Shown: positions 45,501-60,500 of the stretch, in pieces | Layout of the letters: the number at the start of each line of letters is the position of its first letter | Numbering within the stretch: the stretch's first letter is position 1 | NCBI RefSeq assembly: GCF_047495875.1 | Contig: NC_092462.1 | Coordinates: 36,092,523-36,156,522 of the forward strand | Reading direction: 5' to 3' | DNA from: Pithys albifrons albifrons | Lineage: Eukaryota; Chordata; Aves; Passeriformes; Thamnophilidae | DNA length: 64,000 nucleotides | Made by a program: the position numbers and the translations under genes | Notes under the pieces: model-generated | What the model was told of the DNA's origin: nothing | Databases searched by the model: none | What the model saw: the letters and a program-made list of their open reading frames with translations, nothing else

Positions 45501-48500
45501 TGACAGTAGCAGAGAGGGCCAAAAATGGACATCGAATTGTTACCAGAAGATGTTCCCAAACCTCTGCTCCAATTTCACCGCCAAGACAATGGATCTAGGT
45601 TTTGAAGAAAAAGGGTTAAAAGAAAAGAAGAAATGTTCATCATGAATATGTACTCATAACAGGATTTATTTTGTGTTTTGCAAAAATTGGAAGTTTGGCA
45701 AGATCAGAAGTGAATAATCCTTATGTTGTAGCAAATGACCACAGATCCAAATCAAATGTTCAGTAAATCCCTCTTCAGACTTAACTAGATAGCAAATTAG
45801 TCTAAATTTCAACACTACTTTGACTGTTTGTACCTTACATACTCATTGGCATCAGTAGCAATTAACTCTATCTACAAGAAAGAATACAGGAGGAATTTTA
45901 ACAAGATTAATCATGGACTTTTTCCTGGAAAGCCTGATAAATACTTTGTGATGTGAAATGTATATGATCCCAATCTGGAATGGTCTATTTGTGCCATGGA
46001 GACTACAGTGGTGGCTTTTAGTTTTTCAGCTGACTGGCTTGGGAGACATAAAGGAAGTTCCTGGTAATTTTGATTGAATTGTATGTCCTCTTGAAGACTA
46101 ACAGAATTTTAAGTTCTTTCACTGGATGACATAAACACTATCAGCAAACAGGGAAAAGCCAGTCTGAAACAGTACTTTTGAAAGCTGTTTTTTTACCAGT
46201 AATAATGGATGTAATTAAAAAAAAGGTGACCATCATTTTTGCTCAAGGTTTTTCTTATATTTGTTAAATTAATTGCTATTAAAAGATGCCTACCTCATCA
46301 AAAATAACATATTTTATTCGTTGGGTCCATTTCTGGCAACGAGGAGACAGCATCAAGATTTCTAAGCATTGAGGCACTGTCACTAGTATCTAAGAAGAAA
46401 AGTTTGCAAAGCATTATTTTCAAGCAAACTGATTAACCAAACTGATTAGTAGATTCTATATTTAAAAAGCACTTAATATATATGTATGTGATTTCAAGGT
46501 AAGCAAGAATGAATGCGTGATTTGTCACTGCTGTCTTCAAGAAAGAGAGAAAGAAGACACAGGAAAGTACAGGCTCGTTACTCACTTCCATCCTGGGAAG
46601 GTGATGGGGCAACTAATCTTGGAAATCATTTCCAAGCAAACACAGAATAAGAAAGACATCAGGAGTATTCCAGCATGAATTCATCATGGGGAAGTCATGC
46701 TTCACTAAATTGTAGGATGAAAAGACTGGCTTGGTAGATGTGGGGATAACAGTAGATATTGTCTTAAGTAAGGCTTTAAACAGCATTTCCCACAAGCTGT
46801 TGAAGTATGTTGTAGCTGTTGAAGTATGGGCCAGATAACCAGACAGTGAGTGGATTAAAAAACTGGTTGGAAGACAAGGCCTAGAGGCTGATGATTAGTG
46901 ATACAAAGTCTATCTGAGGCCAGTAACCAGTGGTGTAGCCCAGGGATCAACAGTGGGTCTGATCCTGTTCAACATCTTCATTAACAGTCTGGTTGATGGG
47001 GAAAAGGGTATCCTCAGCAGGTCTGCTAATGCCACCAAACTGGGAGGAGTGGTTGACATGCCAGAGGGTTGTGCTGTCACCCAAAGGCTGGAGAAGTGGG
47101 GTGACAGGAACCTCATGAAGTTCAACAGGGAGCTGCACAAAATTCTTTATCTGGGGAGCAGCAAGCCCATGTCCCAGTATATGCTGGGGGCTGTCCAGCT
47201 GGGAAGCAACTTCAGAAAAGGACCTGAAGTTGTCAGTAGACACAGGTTAAGCACAAGGAAGCAGAGTACCCTGGTGGCAAAGAAGGCTAATGATTTCCTG
47301 GACTGCACTAGGAGCAGTTTTGCCAGTAAATCACAGAGGTATGTTTCGCCTCTACTCAGCACTGATGAGGCCACACCTGAAGTCCTGTGTTCAGTTCTGG
47401 GCTCCCCAGTACCAGTAAGACCAGCCTAGTGGCCTTTCATAGTGGAGTGACTACACCAGTGCACAAGGGAAAAGACACTGATGTGTTCTGTCTGGATTTC
47501 TGTAAGGCATCTGCTGTATGCTGGTAACCAAAGGAGTAAAATGGTTTTTCTTTTAACCAGAGCAAGCAATCACCTGCATGTCCACTAAGAATGAATAGGT
47601 GAGGTTGTATGCCATAGACTTACATACTTAAGTACAGATACCCATAGATTTTTCCTGAACTTTGTATTAAGTAATGGCTCCATTGTTCTAACTAGAATTA
47701 ACATTTTCAGAAGCCAGATGAAATACAGAAGTAGTTATTATTAATACATGTTAAAACACCCACAAATATATACCTGAGAATTCAGGACATCATTGTGATA
47801 ATCTCGTGTGAAGACTCCACACAGTGCCAATCCATCTGGAAGACTCTTGGTGAATCGACTGTATACGGTTCCCGCCACTTGGTTTACAAGGGCCTTAAAC
47901 AAAGCAGATCATTAACAAAACTGCATGTTTAAAATACATTTCTGCATCCAGACTGATGCTTAAATGAAAAGATTATTTTGATACCCAACCAGAGTACAAA
48001 TACAAACAATTTTAATTTTACTTACAGAAAATAATCCATAGAGGTTGTTCTTGAATAACAGCATATGCAATTCACTACCCAAAAATCATATCACTGAACA
48101 TTAAAATAAGTTTTGGAAGAAATCAAAACATTGTATGTCAGCACTTAAATCAGTTTTTAACTATTAGGATAGAATTCTCACTAAAAAATAACCCACTATC
48201 TACAGTTTCATAAATTTCCCCTTGAAGAATCTAAAGGTGAACTCAATCAGAAAAACATGACTTGCTTAGTCATTGACGTTTTCTAACACTACTTTCATCA
48301 TACTGGTAGACTTTTGGTACTGTCATCATTTACCTAACATGCTACTTACAGAACTTTTGTATGTATTAATGTTTCTGACCCTAGCTATACAGATATTAAT
48401 ATACAAAAACTCTATGTGAGCTGAAATATTTTGAAGATATTTTTGTAATCATGCTTTTATAAATGTAAATATAAAACAGAATGTAAATATTCTGTTGCTA

Positions 48501-51500
48501 ATAAAACATACATATCGAATAAAATTGCCTAACATGTTACCCCAAACAGTTTCCAAATCATCTTGAGAAATATCATAGTCATGTATACAGAGTATGTAGT
48601 AGGATGCGGCCTTACCTTTGTAGGAGCAACATACACAAGTACTGCTTCATTGCTCATTTTCAGAACTTTTTCCATGCAATAATATGATGCATATGTTTTC
48701 CCTGAGGAAGTGGGAGCAACAATCACCGCAGACTCATTATTATCTACAGCATCAAGAAGTTCTCGCTAAGAGAAAAGCAGATACTTATGTCAAAGTCTCT
48801 TGTCATTAAGTTTATATTGAGTGCTCTTTCTGTGAAAACATCTTTTATTTCTGCATATAGACTTTATATACAGATTTTACAGTACAGAAAGTCAGAGTTT
48901 ACCTGCTTGTTTTATGATTGCATTCTTTCCTCTTAAATTGTTAGTCATGAAAAAAAGAAACTACAAATTATAACTTGTCTGTTGCAATTATTTGGTCTGA
49001 CAGACAAAAAGAATATAATTTCCATTAAATTTATGCAAAGAGTTTGTGTCTCATTACCTGCCATGCATCTGGTATGAAATGTTGCACTCGGGGATCTGGA
49101 TCATTTCTCTCTTCTCTGAGCAAGTAACAATCCATGTATTGTAGCTGAAAGCGAGCTGAACCCACTTTGATAGCATATTTGCTTCTATTCTGTTTACTAC
49201 TTTCTCCTGTCTATAAGGTCAAAAGAAAATTCAAGTTGGTTTCAAAGGCAGAAAGAGACTAAGAATCTCTTCTGCACATCTTCTGCTCTGCTGAATTCTG
49301 CAAGCTTTGAAAATATATGAAAAGTGCAGACAATTTTTTAATAATTTCTCACAGAAATCTACACCATACAGTCTTACATCAGCATTACACTTACTGCTTT
49401 TCAAAGGGGATGATCTTCTGAAACTTCTATGTCTTCCATAACCAGTATTGGTGTTGGTGTTGGTTTTGAAAACTGGCTAGCAGTCAAAAGCTCCAAGCTA
49501 TTGCCTGCCAGAGCCTTCTCATCATATATTTATGTCTCTCCTCTTCACTCTGCTCTGATCCCTTGTGCAACGAATCACATTGTCAAAACAAAATTCAATA
49601 ACACTGCCTGGGTACCCTAAGACATATCAAATTTAATGTTCATGGATGCATCTGGTTACAACATGTGACCCTGAGGGCTGTATAGAAAAGTACTATGTGT
49701 ATAACATACACTAGAAGCTCAGAAAATCACTGAATAATTTAGGTTGTCAATGCTTGGACTTGATGATCTTGGAGGTCTTTTCCAACCTTAAGAATTCTAT
49801 GTATATCTGGATGTCAATACAACTCAATGACAGAAACAGTTGCTTTTAAGCTGGGTCACTCAGGGCTGTATTCAGCCAATTTTTTTTCTGTCTCCAAGGA
49901 CGGAGATTTCAAAACTTTAATTTCTTGAAAGAAATATTTTCAGTTATTCCTGAAAATTTCAGTTATTCCTAAAGTTTCTCCAACTTTGCAAAAGTAAAAA
50001 TAACTCCAAAAAGCATCAACTGATGTAGAACCCTTCTGAGCCAGACATAAATTTGACAACATATTTCTTCTAGCATCACAAACCTTGATAACAAACTTTT
50101 GACATCCTTGGATGTTTCCATTCTACTTCCTAAAATGTAATATACCTTATGTGAAACAGCAAACACCTTTAAAATAATTATGTAGCATAGAACAAGCAGT
50201 CATCATGTACCAGTTGAATTCATACAGAAAACAAGACAAATAATTTCCACTCTGACAGGAAAGAAAATTTCTTACAAAAGATTCACTTGCTCCCTCACCT
50301 CTATCCTGAACCACAAGGAAGGATGATAAACAGTCTCCAAAAATAAGCTTCCAAAAATTCCTAACTCCACTGAGCCTGAAAAATGAGATGCTGAAGTGAC
50401 TGATACTAGTTTTACAATTCAGATAACCTTCCTTCCTTTTGCTATTGACTTCATATTCTTCCAAGCTGAGTTACATACCCTCTCTCCTGTCCGAGTGACA
50501 TACTCCCTCTTCTGCCTCCTTCTTCTAGTATCCCCTTCCCTAATAACATACCATCCACACATAAAGATACGAAACTCTCTTAAATCAGCCAGTGGACAGG
50601 TTGCTAACATGCAGAAAAGCATAAGGTCAATCCTTGGAGAAATTACTTCAGGCCAATTTCAGTACAGCTACTGATGGTCTCCACTGTGCTAATAAGGACA
50701 AGCAATTCAGTATCGGAAACTGTTTCCTTCAGAAGTGATCAGGAATACCATAACATCAAACTGAATAGTTTTCATCCATCTTTACGGTCTCAAAAAATTT
50801 CCATTTTCTGAAGAAGAACATTTGGACCTGTTACAGAGCAGCTGCTCATTGTTTAGCTTCTAATATTAATTTTTAAGATGCAAAGCTCAATGGATGTGAC
50901 GGACTGAACTTCAGGTACCTCTCAGACATGTCTAAGGCCTCAGAGAGACATAACTAGAGCAAATTAATTTTGATGTCTGTTTCAAAGGGTATCTTTCCAA
51001 CCATATGAAGTTCAATTTACTCAAGAGGACGTGGTTTATTTTGGCAGCTAGCCCTCAAATCAATCAGAGAAATTATACATGAACCTAAAGAAGATTAATA
51101 CCTGAAGCAAGAATAGACAGTTTCAAATCTTATGCCACAACGTAAAATAAAATAAGCTCAATATTGATGTTCTACACACTATTCATTGCTTAAAAAATCA
51201 TCATTGAAATTCAGCTACAGATCCAGTCACAGTAGGATTATTACAGACTATAAAGTTACCTGGCCAGAGAGAGAGCATGCCAGATTCTCAAATCCAAGGA
51301 GTTTCAAATACTTAGTCAGCTTTTGCAGATGTGGTTCCTCCATTAGATCTCGATATTTTTCAAGGAGGATATGAATTCTCCTCATGGCTTGAACAGCTTT
51401 ACTTAAATCTTTAGATTTGTTTCCTTTAAAAAAAAAGCCTACCATTATCTGAGAGCTGATTGTATCATTGAGAGTCTTCTGATATTAGGTATTTTTAGAG

Positions 51501-54500
51501 CAGACCTTAGCCATCCAATCAAACTCACAATATTTAAAAGAATTAATTTTATTTAAAGACAACTAAACAAAGACGAGCCACACTCCTTTTACCTCTATAA
51601 TGAGTGCTACTGAAGACTAACAACTCAAATAAGTCTATCTGCTTCTGCACACTCTTTATTTATAAAAAGAAATCATATTTCTGACATCTATGCAATAACT
51701 GACCTCCTCCATACCACTTTCCTGATGCACAAATTTGTTGTTCAATCTTATTAGCAACATACTTCACTCCAATGTTTACAATACTTCTCAACATGTTTAG
51801 AGCAGTGTGTGTTTGGACTCTCCTAACTGAGGGTATGGACTGAACAACTTAATTCTGGTGAAACAGGAGGTCACTAATCATAGTAACGCAGATTTCTTGT
51901 GCAGATTGTCATCATTCAAACTGCAAGCTAACCACCTCAGCCTATTGAACAATCCATGATATATATATATAGATACATTTTACTGTGCATGCTGCATAAT
52001 TATTAAAGATCTGTAAATTAAATAAATTATTTATGTATGCAATGTTTACAAACAACACAGGAAAATAGCTACAATCTGATTTCACTGGATGCTTAGTATC
52101 TGACCCAAAGGATCTTGAAATTGCAAAAGGGGACCAGAGCCTGTAAATACTTAAAGACACCTTTCATGATTCTGAATCAGGGCTGTATTTACATGTCATT
52201 ATTACAGATGAGAATGTCCAGTGAGTGGAAGCTGACTACTAAAATGAATTTGGCTATCATACCTTGTTCTCTGCAGTGTTCCTTCCACGCTTGTAAACAG
52301 GCTGATAGTGCTGTCATTTCTACACTGAACTTCACAGATCTACTTTTAAGGGTCTTGAGAAACTTCTCCAAAGCATTTATTCCAACAGTCTGGTTTTCTT
52401 TTATTTTCTTTACAGTTGTCTCACATAAAGCTTGCCACTTTTCCTGTTCTTTTTCCTCTTCCTTAGCTTCTAGCCGCCTTTTGTTTTCCTCTGTAATTAT
52501 TTCCGCTTTACTTTTCTATTCAATAAAATGAATATATTTAGAAATAATCATCACTCTGTCCAAGCATCATCTACAGAAAGCTACTCACTTCATTACAGCA
52601 GATGCTTTATAGTTTTCAATTAATGTGTATGACGCATTGTGTTTTGGGAATTTTTTTAAATAGTACTTCGTTTTGAAGGAGACATAATGAATCCAACATA
52701 CATGTTGCTCAAAAGAGCTTCCCTAAACTTCAGTATAAAGCTTCACAAATAGTATAAAAGGACAAATGTAGAAAAACACAATAGCAGATGTCTAAACGTT
52801 AAATGTCAAGCTTTTATTTCATATATAACGAATAGTAATTCTGATCATATTAGGATGCTTTTCAGTAAGTTAAGTAAGTTTAAAGTTACTTGAAGTTAAA
52901 GTTATATATAGAGTTTTAGTAGTAATTCAACAGCCCGTAATCTGTAATCCATACTACAGGTTATTATGAAATATTGCTCAAATTACCATTGCTCAGTATT
53001 GTCTGTAAGTACATGCTACATACCCTGTGATGTCTGACAATGGTCACATAGTTAGGATTAATTGCAATACCTACAGGATCTTTCACGACAATGTTTCCAA
53101 ACAGTGCAGGGAAATACATAAGTGAATTGTGGGGGCTTTTCCAGTATTTCTCAACAGTTTCTTAAAGTAAAATTAAACTCATGAAATCCAGTTTCCCTCA
53201 CTCCACATTATAACACTGGTCATGAGCCAAAAACTCTTAACCTTTACAAAGTTCATAGTTTGTTTTTTTTTTTTTTTTACTTGTGCCTGTGAAAATATAA
53301 TCACACATCAGGATGCTTAACTAGGAACAAAAACATATTTATCAATTAGCTAATTAGATTTGAAGCACAAAAACAATTTAAATTTCTTCAACTGTGGACT
53401 ACTAGTGCATTCAGAATACAAAACTTCCACTGTGGGACTCATAGAAGAAATCTTTTCCTGGATAGTAGAAAAAATCTTTGGAAAGACCAACTTGAATATA
53501 CTCACATGCTTTTTTTGTGCCTTTTTGACTGCAGCTTTAGCATTCCCTGACACATCTGCTTGACATACAATAAGTTTTGAAGGACTGTTATCCAGAGTGC
53601 TTCCATAAAGGTAGCGAAAAGTCTGTAACTTCTGTAGTTCTCTTCTTTCTTTTGGATCTTTGGATTTTGTTACAAACAAATATAATTGATTAAAAAAGTC
53701 TCTGATATAATTCCAGACTAATCTGTTACAAGCAAAGATACCTGGTTAATGGACAAATTTCCTAAAAACTCCTCACTGACCTAAAGGACAAAACCACATT
53801 TTGAAAGAGGCTGGTTACCAAGACTCACTGAAATCCAACAGTACTTTGAACTATTTGAGAAACAGGCAACAGAGCCAAATTGAAACTACTTTAGACACAC
53901 ATTAAAAATACTAGAAAACAAAAAGTAGGATGTCTGAAAGTTACTACAGTTTCACAAAAATGCCTAGGCTTCTCACACAGTCCATGAAAATAGGAAGGTG
54001 TCTTCTGAAGGAAAGTCAAATGATCAGAAGATACTTCTTCCCCAGGAAAATAAGAGTCTGCCATCAGTACAGAAATAAATAAATCTGCTGGAACAACACT
54101 TTTGCTAGGGAATGGAAGATATTGAACTGAACACATGAATACTTCCACACTCAAGCATCTGTCTTTCTCTGTCCTAAAATCAAAACAATAATTCTGCTTC
54201 TAAATGTGAAGACCCATCTCAGGAGGTGGGAGTATTCATGGAAGGCATGCAAGAGAGAGGGCCCTCTTCTCCTCCGGATTGGTCATAAACCTTCAGCTCC
54301 AACATTATGAAAGCTGCTCTAGCTACTATTCTGCAGGTGATGTTCTCCAAACTTCCCAGTGAAATCACAGTGCACAGAAGAATGCCAAAAATCATCCAGT
54401 CAAAAAGAAGAGCAGATTGAATTTTGGTTTCATAGGCCAAGTACTACAAATACCCACTCAGGAAACAGTATTTCTAAGTCACGGAATAAAAACCATAATC

Positions 54501-57500
54501 AACATTAGAAGTACTGATGGTAATCTATGAATTCTCTACTTCTGGTAGGTTTTTCACAGTTTCATTCACTGCATGATGCAACAGATGATAGGAATATCTT
54601 TCTGAGAAATTTTTGTGTAATTGCTGCTACATCCAGTATCATATAGTCAATATAGTTTACATTTACCAATGTAAATATAAGTTCAAAGCTAAGTCCATGG
54701 CTTGTTTCCCTTAGTATTGCAAACTGGAAAAATTTAATAGGAAATTATAATGCATAATATCAATAATAATAGAAACTAAAATTTACTTCTTGCTGGTTTT
54801 AGTGGAATAGGGTTCCCTTTCTTCATAGTAGCTGGTATGGGCTGTATTTTAGATTTGTGCTGGAAACAGTGTTGATAAATCAGGTATGTTATTGCTGAGC
54901 AGTCCTGGCACAGAATCCTGACCTTTTCTGCTGGTGAGGGGGGTGGGAGTGCACAAGAAGTTGGGATAAGATGCAGCTGGGACAACTGGTCCCAGCTGAC
55001 AAGTGGGATATTCCATACCATACAGTGTCATGCTCAGCAATAAAGTCTGGGAAAGAAGGAATGGGTAGATGTTTGGAGCAATGACGTTTTGTCTTCCCAA
55101 GTAACTGTTGTGTGTGACAGAGCCCTGCTTTCTTGGAGATGACTCAACACCCGCCTGCCCATGGGAAGTGGTGAATTCCTTGTTTTGCTTTGCTCACGTG
55201 CATGGCCTTTGCTCTACCTATGAAATGGTCTTTATCTCAATTCCCAAGTTTTCTCACTTCCACCCTTCTGATTTTCTCCCCCACTCTGGGGAAAGTGAAT
55301 GAGTGGCTGCCTGATGCTTAGCTGCTGACTGGGGTAAAACCATGACAACCTCTTTTACTTCTTCTTTTAATTCTGTTCACAAAGATTGGTTATGCATACA
55401 CTATTCAACCATTTGAGCAAATTTTCCACATGCATGAATGTGCTTACTAACCATTATCCAAACTACATATTTACACATTAAACTTCACGTATACATAGTT
55501 TGTTTGTATAAATATTTGAAGCATTTTGCAGGCAAAAGGGAATACACGATGAACATCTGACCATAAGTACTCATTCTGTTATATTCAGATCTATGTAAGA
55601 TAATACAAAATTCACACACATAATGCACAGGCACATCAGTTTCAGTGTAATTTGGCTATTGCAGTAGCTCCAGTTCGGCAGGTACTTGTACAGCTGCCAA
55701 CATTGTCTGAAACATTTTTCTGCAAACCCACGATAACCTTTACAATACTGTTCTAGGCAATACCGGCCCATGGGCTTTGTGTTAGTTATTCTTACCATTA
55801 GCACTGTGTGATACTCGCTCATATTCCTCAGTCAAAGGTCTGTCAGAATGCCAGTGATGAAGTTCATCATATTCCTTGGTTTTAGTAAGTGAAGTAATTG
55901 CAGGGTCATTGCTGAAATACATAAATATTAAACAGAGCAGAAATTAAAAGTGTTTTCTAGCATCTGCAATGAACCATTTGAAAATTGGGTCTTTATCAAA
56001 ACACAGTTATATTGTGGCAGAAAACCAATAAAGGGTTTAATTTTACCCCAAATATAGTATGTCAAGATAGCCTCAATTTTTCAGAAAGAAATACTAACAA
56101 AGTAAAACCCCATTTTTCATTTATTTTCAAATAGATTAATCACAGAAGGCAATGTAACTACATAATTCACACACTGGCTATAAAATACTCATTGCATAGC
56201 ACAAAACCCACTTCCATAAATAGCAGAGCAAATGTAAAGGATAACCTCTTCTTACTTTTTTCAGTATTTTTATTTAATATTTTTCTTTTCCTGAAATCAG
56301 TCAGAGCTTTTCAAGTTAGGACAAGGCCTTTCAAACACAAATTTTACATTTAGAAAAACAGTTGTAGAATGCAGACTAACAATCAAAGATATAATGCAAA
56401 CAAATAACAGCATGAGAAAATATGGACAGACGGACTCAACCATTCTTGTTCTGACCTTTCTGTTAATATTCATACCAATACATATAAATGTATACCTAAA
56501 ATTTTACCCAGGCATAACAAAAAACATTTCTACATTTGTAAAAATTTAGCATAGTATGGATGCAAAGTGCAAGGGAGTAGAAAATAAGCCCATATAGTGT
56601 TACTGTATTAGGAAAAAAGCATACAGGTACCATTTTAAAACAGGTAGGTCTTTCAAAACATCTCCAGCATAAATTTGAACAAGATCAGATTTCACTGGGA
56701 TTAGTCCAATGTTAGGAATTTCTTCTTCATAGACTTTACAGTCTGAAAAAAATAATTGTTTAATTAAGAATATATATAATTGCATATCATGCTTAAAATT
56801 CTGCCAAGTTACATTATAAATTAAATTCTGTAAATTAAAACTAATCAGCAATTAAAAGGAATCAGCAGTTCACTAGCTTCACTTTTTCTTCTCAAACATG
56901 GAAAGAAGAATGAAGCAGTCATCAGTATTGCTTTCAAGTAGTTGTTCTCCGGATCCATTTTAGACACCTGTGGTAGCTTTTTGAATGCTACAAACTATCC
57001 CATCTCACATCCATCTGCATTTCTGCACTGGTTCTATGAAGATCACAGTCTTCTGAATATGCAGTTTCAAACTGCATGACTAAAGACTGCAAGTAACATT
57101 GCACATCCTTCCTATGGTGAAAGTCTAGCCACAATTTCAGTCTTCAGGATGGCCAAAGGAGATACAGAAGTAGGAAATACAATTGCCAAAAGATGCCCTA
57201 ATATTCTACACAAAACAAAGAAACTCACTTTTTTGCCTGCTAGAACCCACTTTGCCCACTTGACATCTTTGAAACCACCTGAAGAACACCCACAAATTTA
57301 AGTAGAATTCCAGCCATTACTGAGTTTCTTACCAACTGTCTCTTCTAGAGATTTATACCATTTCATAAGTTTGAAACAAATACTTGAAGGTTGTAACAAA
57401 GCCAGTTCTCAAGCAATGTCAGGTATCAGGCAAAAAATTCTACCTAATCCTTCCAGATATTCAGAACAGATCTTGTAAGAGAGGGAAGAAAACGATTGCT

Positions 57501-60500
57501 GAGCCAATCATGCCTTTCCCCAATTATGGGCTACAGGATGACAGTGTCACTTAAGACGCTCATGGATGAGTCATATTCCTAAAACTTTGAAGAACTGCAC
57601 TGTGAGCTACAGTGATGGCTGGACTCTCTATCACTAAGGCAACAATAATAAATTTGCTTAATTTGCTGCTCCCATGCCCAGTATTTGCATAATGTTATGT
57701 CAAAGATGCTCCTCAGAGACAGTCTTCCTGTAGCATAATTAAATATGAGTACTTAGTATGCTTTTTTTAACTATGACTTGTATTACACTACTTGTAACAT
57801 GTTTTTACAACACATACATTAGATTTGGGGTAGTAGCCATGAAACTAAACCCAATTCCCCACGAAGTTAATAACAATACTTGTGCTGTCCTCAGTGGAGT
57901 CAGAATGTCACCAGTAAGGCCAGGTCAGCCTTCTTTTGGCATCAGCTGCAAGTTTTGCCAGTAGGCTGAAAGGGTGGCGGACAATATCCATGAAGCATGA
58001 ATTAGATTTGTGATCAAAATAAAAATCAGACCAGTACTTCTAGCCCTTTTAGTGACAGCAATGAGGATCATACTTTTAAGACTCTAACGTGTGGAGTTGC
58101 CAGTACCTCTGCTGGCAACAGTCCGCTCCTGTTCAAGAAATACTTGGGATGTTTTTCGTACTGGGAAAGCATCTCCAAAACTGTATATCGCAGACAATTT
58201 CTTTACAGTGGCCCACAAAAGTTGGTAGTCATTCTCCACTTCTTTCCCCAAATCCTTTTGGAATTCTAATCCTGCACAAGAAAGGAAGAAGAAGAAAAAA
58301 AAAAGAGGCAAAAAAAAAAAAGGAAAGATGCTTTAAAATTGAGTTTACTCAAGTTGAAAATATATATATTCACCTATGCAGCATCAGGCCCAAAAACTTC
58401 ACTTTTATATAAGGGTTTGGTTGCTAGAACAAATTGGAACAGAATGCTGTACATTTCCAGTGTAAATAACTAAATGACCTGAGAATATGAGTTTTGGAAA
58501 AGACCATCAGATTTAGACTGTCTGTGGACGTTGGCAAGCTTTACAGCTAAAGAAGAATTTCTCTCACCTTCACCTCCTGCAAGGCAGAATCTTGAATTTA
58601 TTTCTTTTAGTGCCCAATAATAAGTATCAATATAAAAACAAATGTTTCATATTCCTAATTTATATTTTCTTTAAAAACTCCTCTACACTTGCTTTACTGA
58701 GGTGCATATAGGACTCCTTGTGACTAGATTAATAAAGTGTTCTCGTTTATTATCACAGAGACAGACTCATGGCAGAGGATTTCCCACAGGCAATTACTCT
58801 GAAAGAACCTTTGCTACAAATCTTTTTCCATATTTTCTTTTTCTGTCAGCTTTGATAACTTTTTGTGTTAATCTTAACACATCTGATGGTGTCCATAAAG
58901 CTCCAGCTCCCAAATTAATGTATTTTTAAGACAATATGTGATAATGCCTGAATCAATCTCATATGAAATTAAAAGTTTATTCAATGTCACAGTAACAGTA
59001 GGGATTGAATCTAGTGTCTGACAGTGTTGCACTAGGACAAAATCAAATTAATAAAAACCCGCCTGAAAATCAAACAGAATTGAGAATACCCAGTAACAGT
59101 GACTCAGAACTCTTGCTATCTATTGTTATATTACTATTCTGTGTATTAGTACAGGTGGTACATCATGACATGCTAAATTATTCTGAATGAGTACTGGTGT
59201 AAGACACTTGCATATGTGATTTTCTAAACTTGGTTACAGAAAAAATGTTTCCTTATTATTCCATAAAATGTAACCATTGCTATATGGGTCATTAGAAAAC
59301 TGCTCATTTCTGCTCATACAAGCAGGTTCATTCCCATTTCGCAGCTTAATAAAGTAAAAAAATATAAGAAAGCAAACGGTTCAACAATGATTAATACCTT
59401 TAGTGTATTCGACTTCATAGTAATGTGCAAGATTTATGACCAGTGAATCATCATTTAAATCAGGCAGGCAAGTTAAATCCAGTTTCCAATCTTTTGTATC
59501 ACACAGCTCTACCAGGGCAAAATGCATACACAACTGTTGCTGTTAAAATAAAGCAGACAATTTTTATGGAGCACCTTTATATGTGGGTGTATCAAAGCAT
59601 CTCCAAAGGAAGGTTAACTACCACATATTTAATGACACGAAAAACAACACACTTTTACTTGACTTCTCTGTGATCAGAAAACTACCTTCACAGTTCTTAT
59701 TTACAATAATAATTTTAAACTATAAAAGGGCCTGACATCAAACTTTCAGTACTGGATGAGACTATAAAGTCCATCTAGCCCAGTACCCTAACAACAACAC
59801 TGACTAACTGGAGATGTCCAAGAAGTCAGGTATTGATATTTTGCCCCAGACATTCTCCTAGTGGTATTCCTTTGTGGCTCAGAAGATTCCTGAACCAGGA
59901 AAGGTTTCTCAAAATCACAGAATGGGTAAGGCTGGAAGGGACCACAGTGGGTCATCTGGTCCAACCTCCCTGGTCAAGCAGGGCCATCCTAGAACACATG
60001 GCACAGGATTGTGTCCAGACAGTTCTTGCATATCTCCCATGAGGGAGACACCACAACTTCTCTGGGTAATCTGTTTCAGTGCTTGGTCACCCTCACAGCA
60101 AAGAAATTCTTCCTCATATTCAGATGGAACTTCCTGTGCATCAGTTTCTGCCCATTGCCTCATGTTCTATTGCTTGGCAGCACCAAGAAGAGCCTGGCCC
60201 CATCCTCTTGACACCCCCTTTCAGATAATTATAAACTTTAACAAGGTCTCCTCTCAGTCATTTCTTCTCAAGGCTCACAGGCCCAGCTCCCTCAGCTTGT
60301 CATCATAACAGAGCTGCTCCAGTACCCTAATCATTTTTATCAACATCTGCTGTACCTGCCCCAAGATCTCCATGTCTTTCTTATACTGAGGAGCCCAGAA
60401 CTGGACAAAACACTCCAGATGTGGCCTCAATAAAGCTGAGTTGAGGGGCAGGATCACCTCCCTCAACTGCTGGCAATGCTCTTTCTAATGTACCCCAGGA

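Noticed and set aside
46910..47429. A protein-coding gene with reverse-transcriptase similarity
   Set aside because: It is a decayed CR1 ORF2 with frame breaks and no intact start or end.
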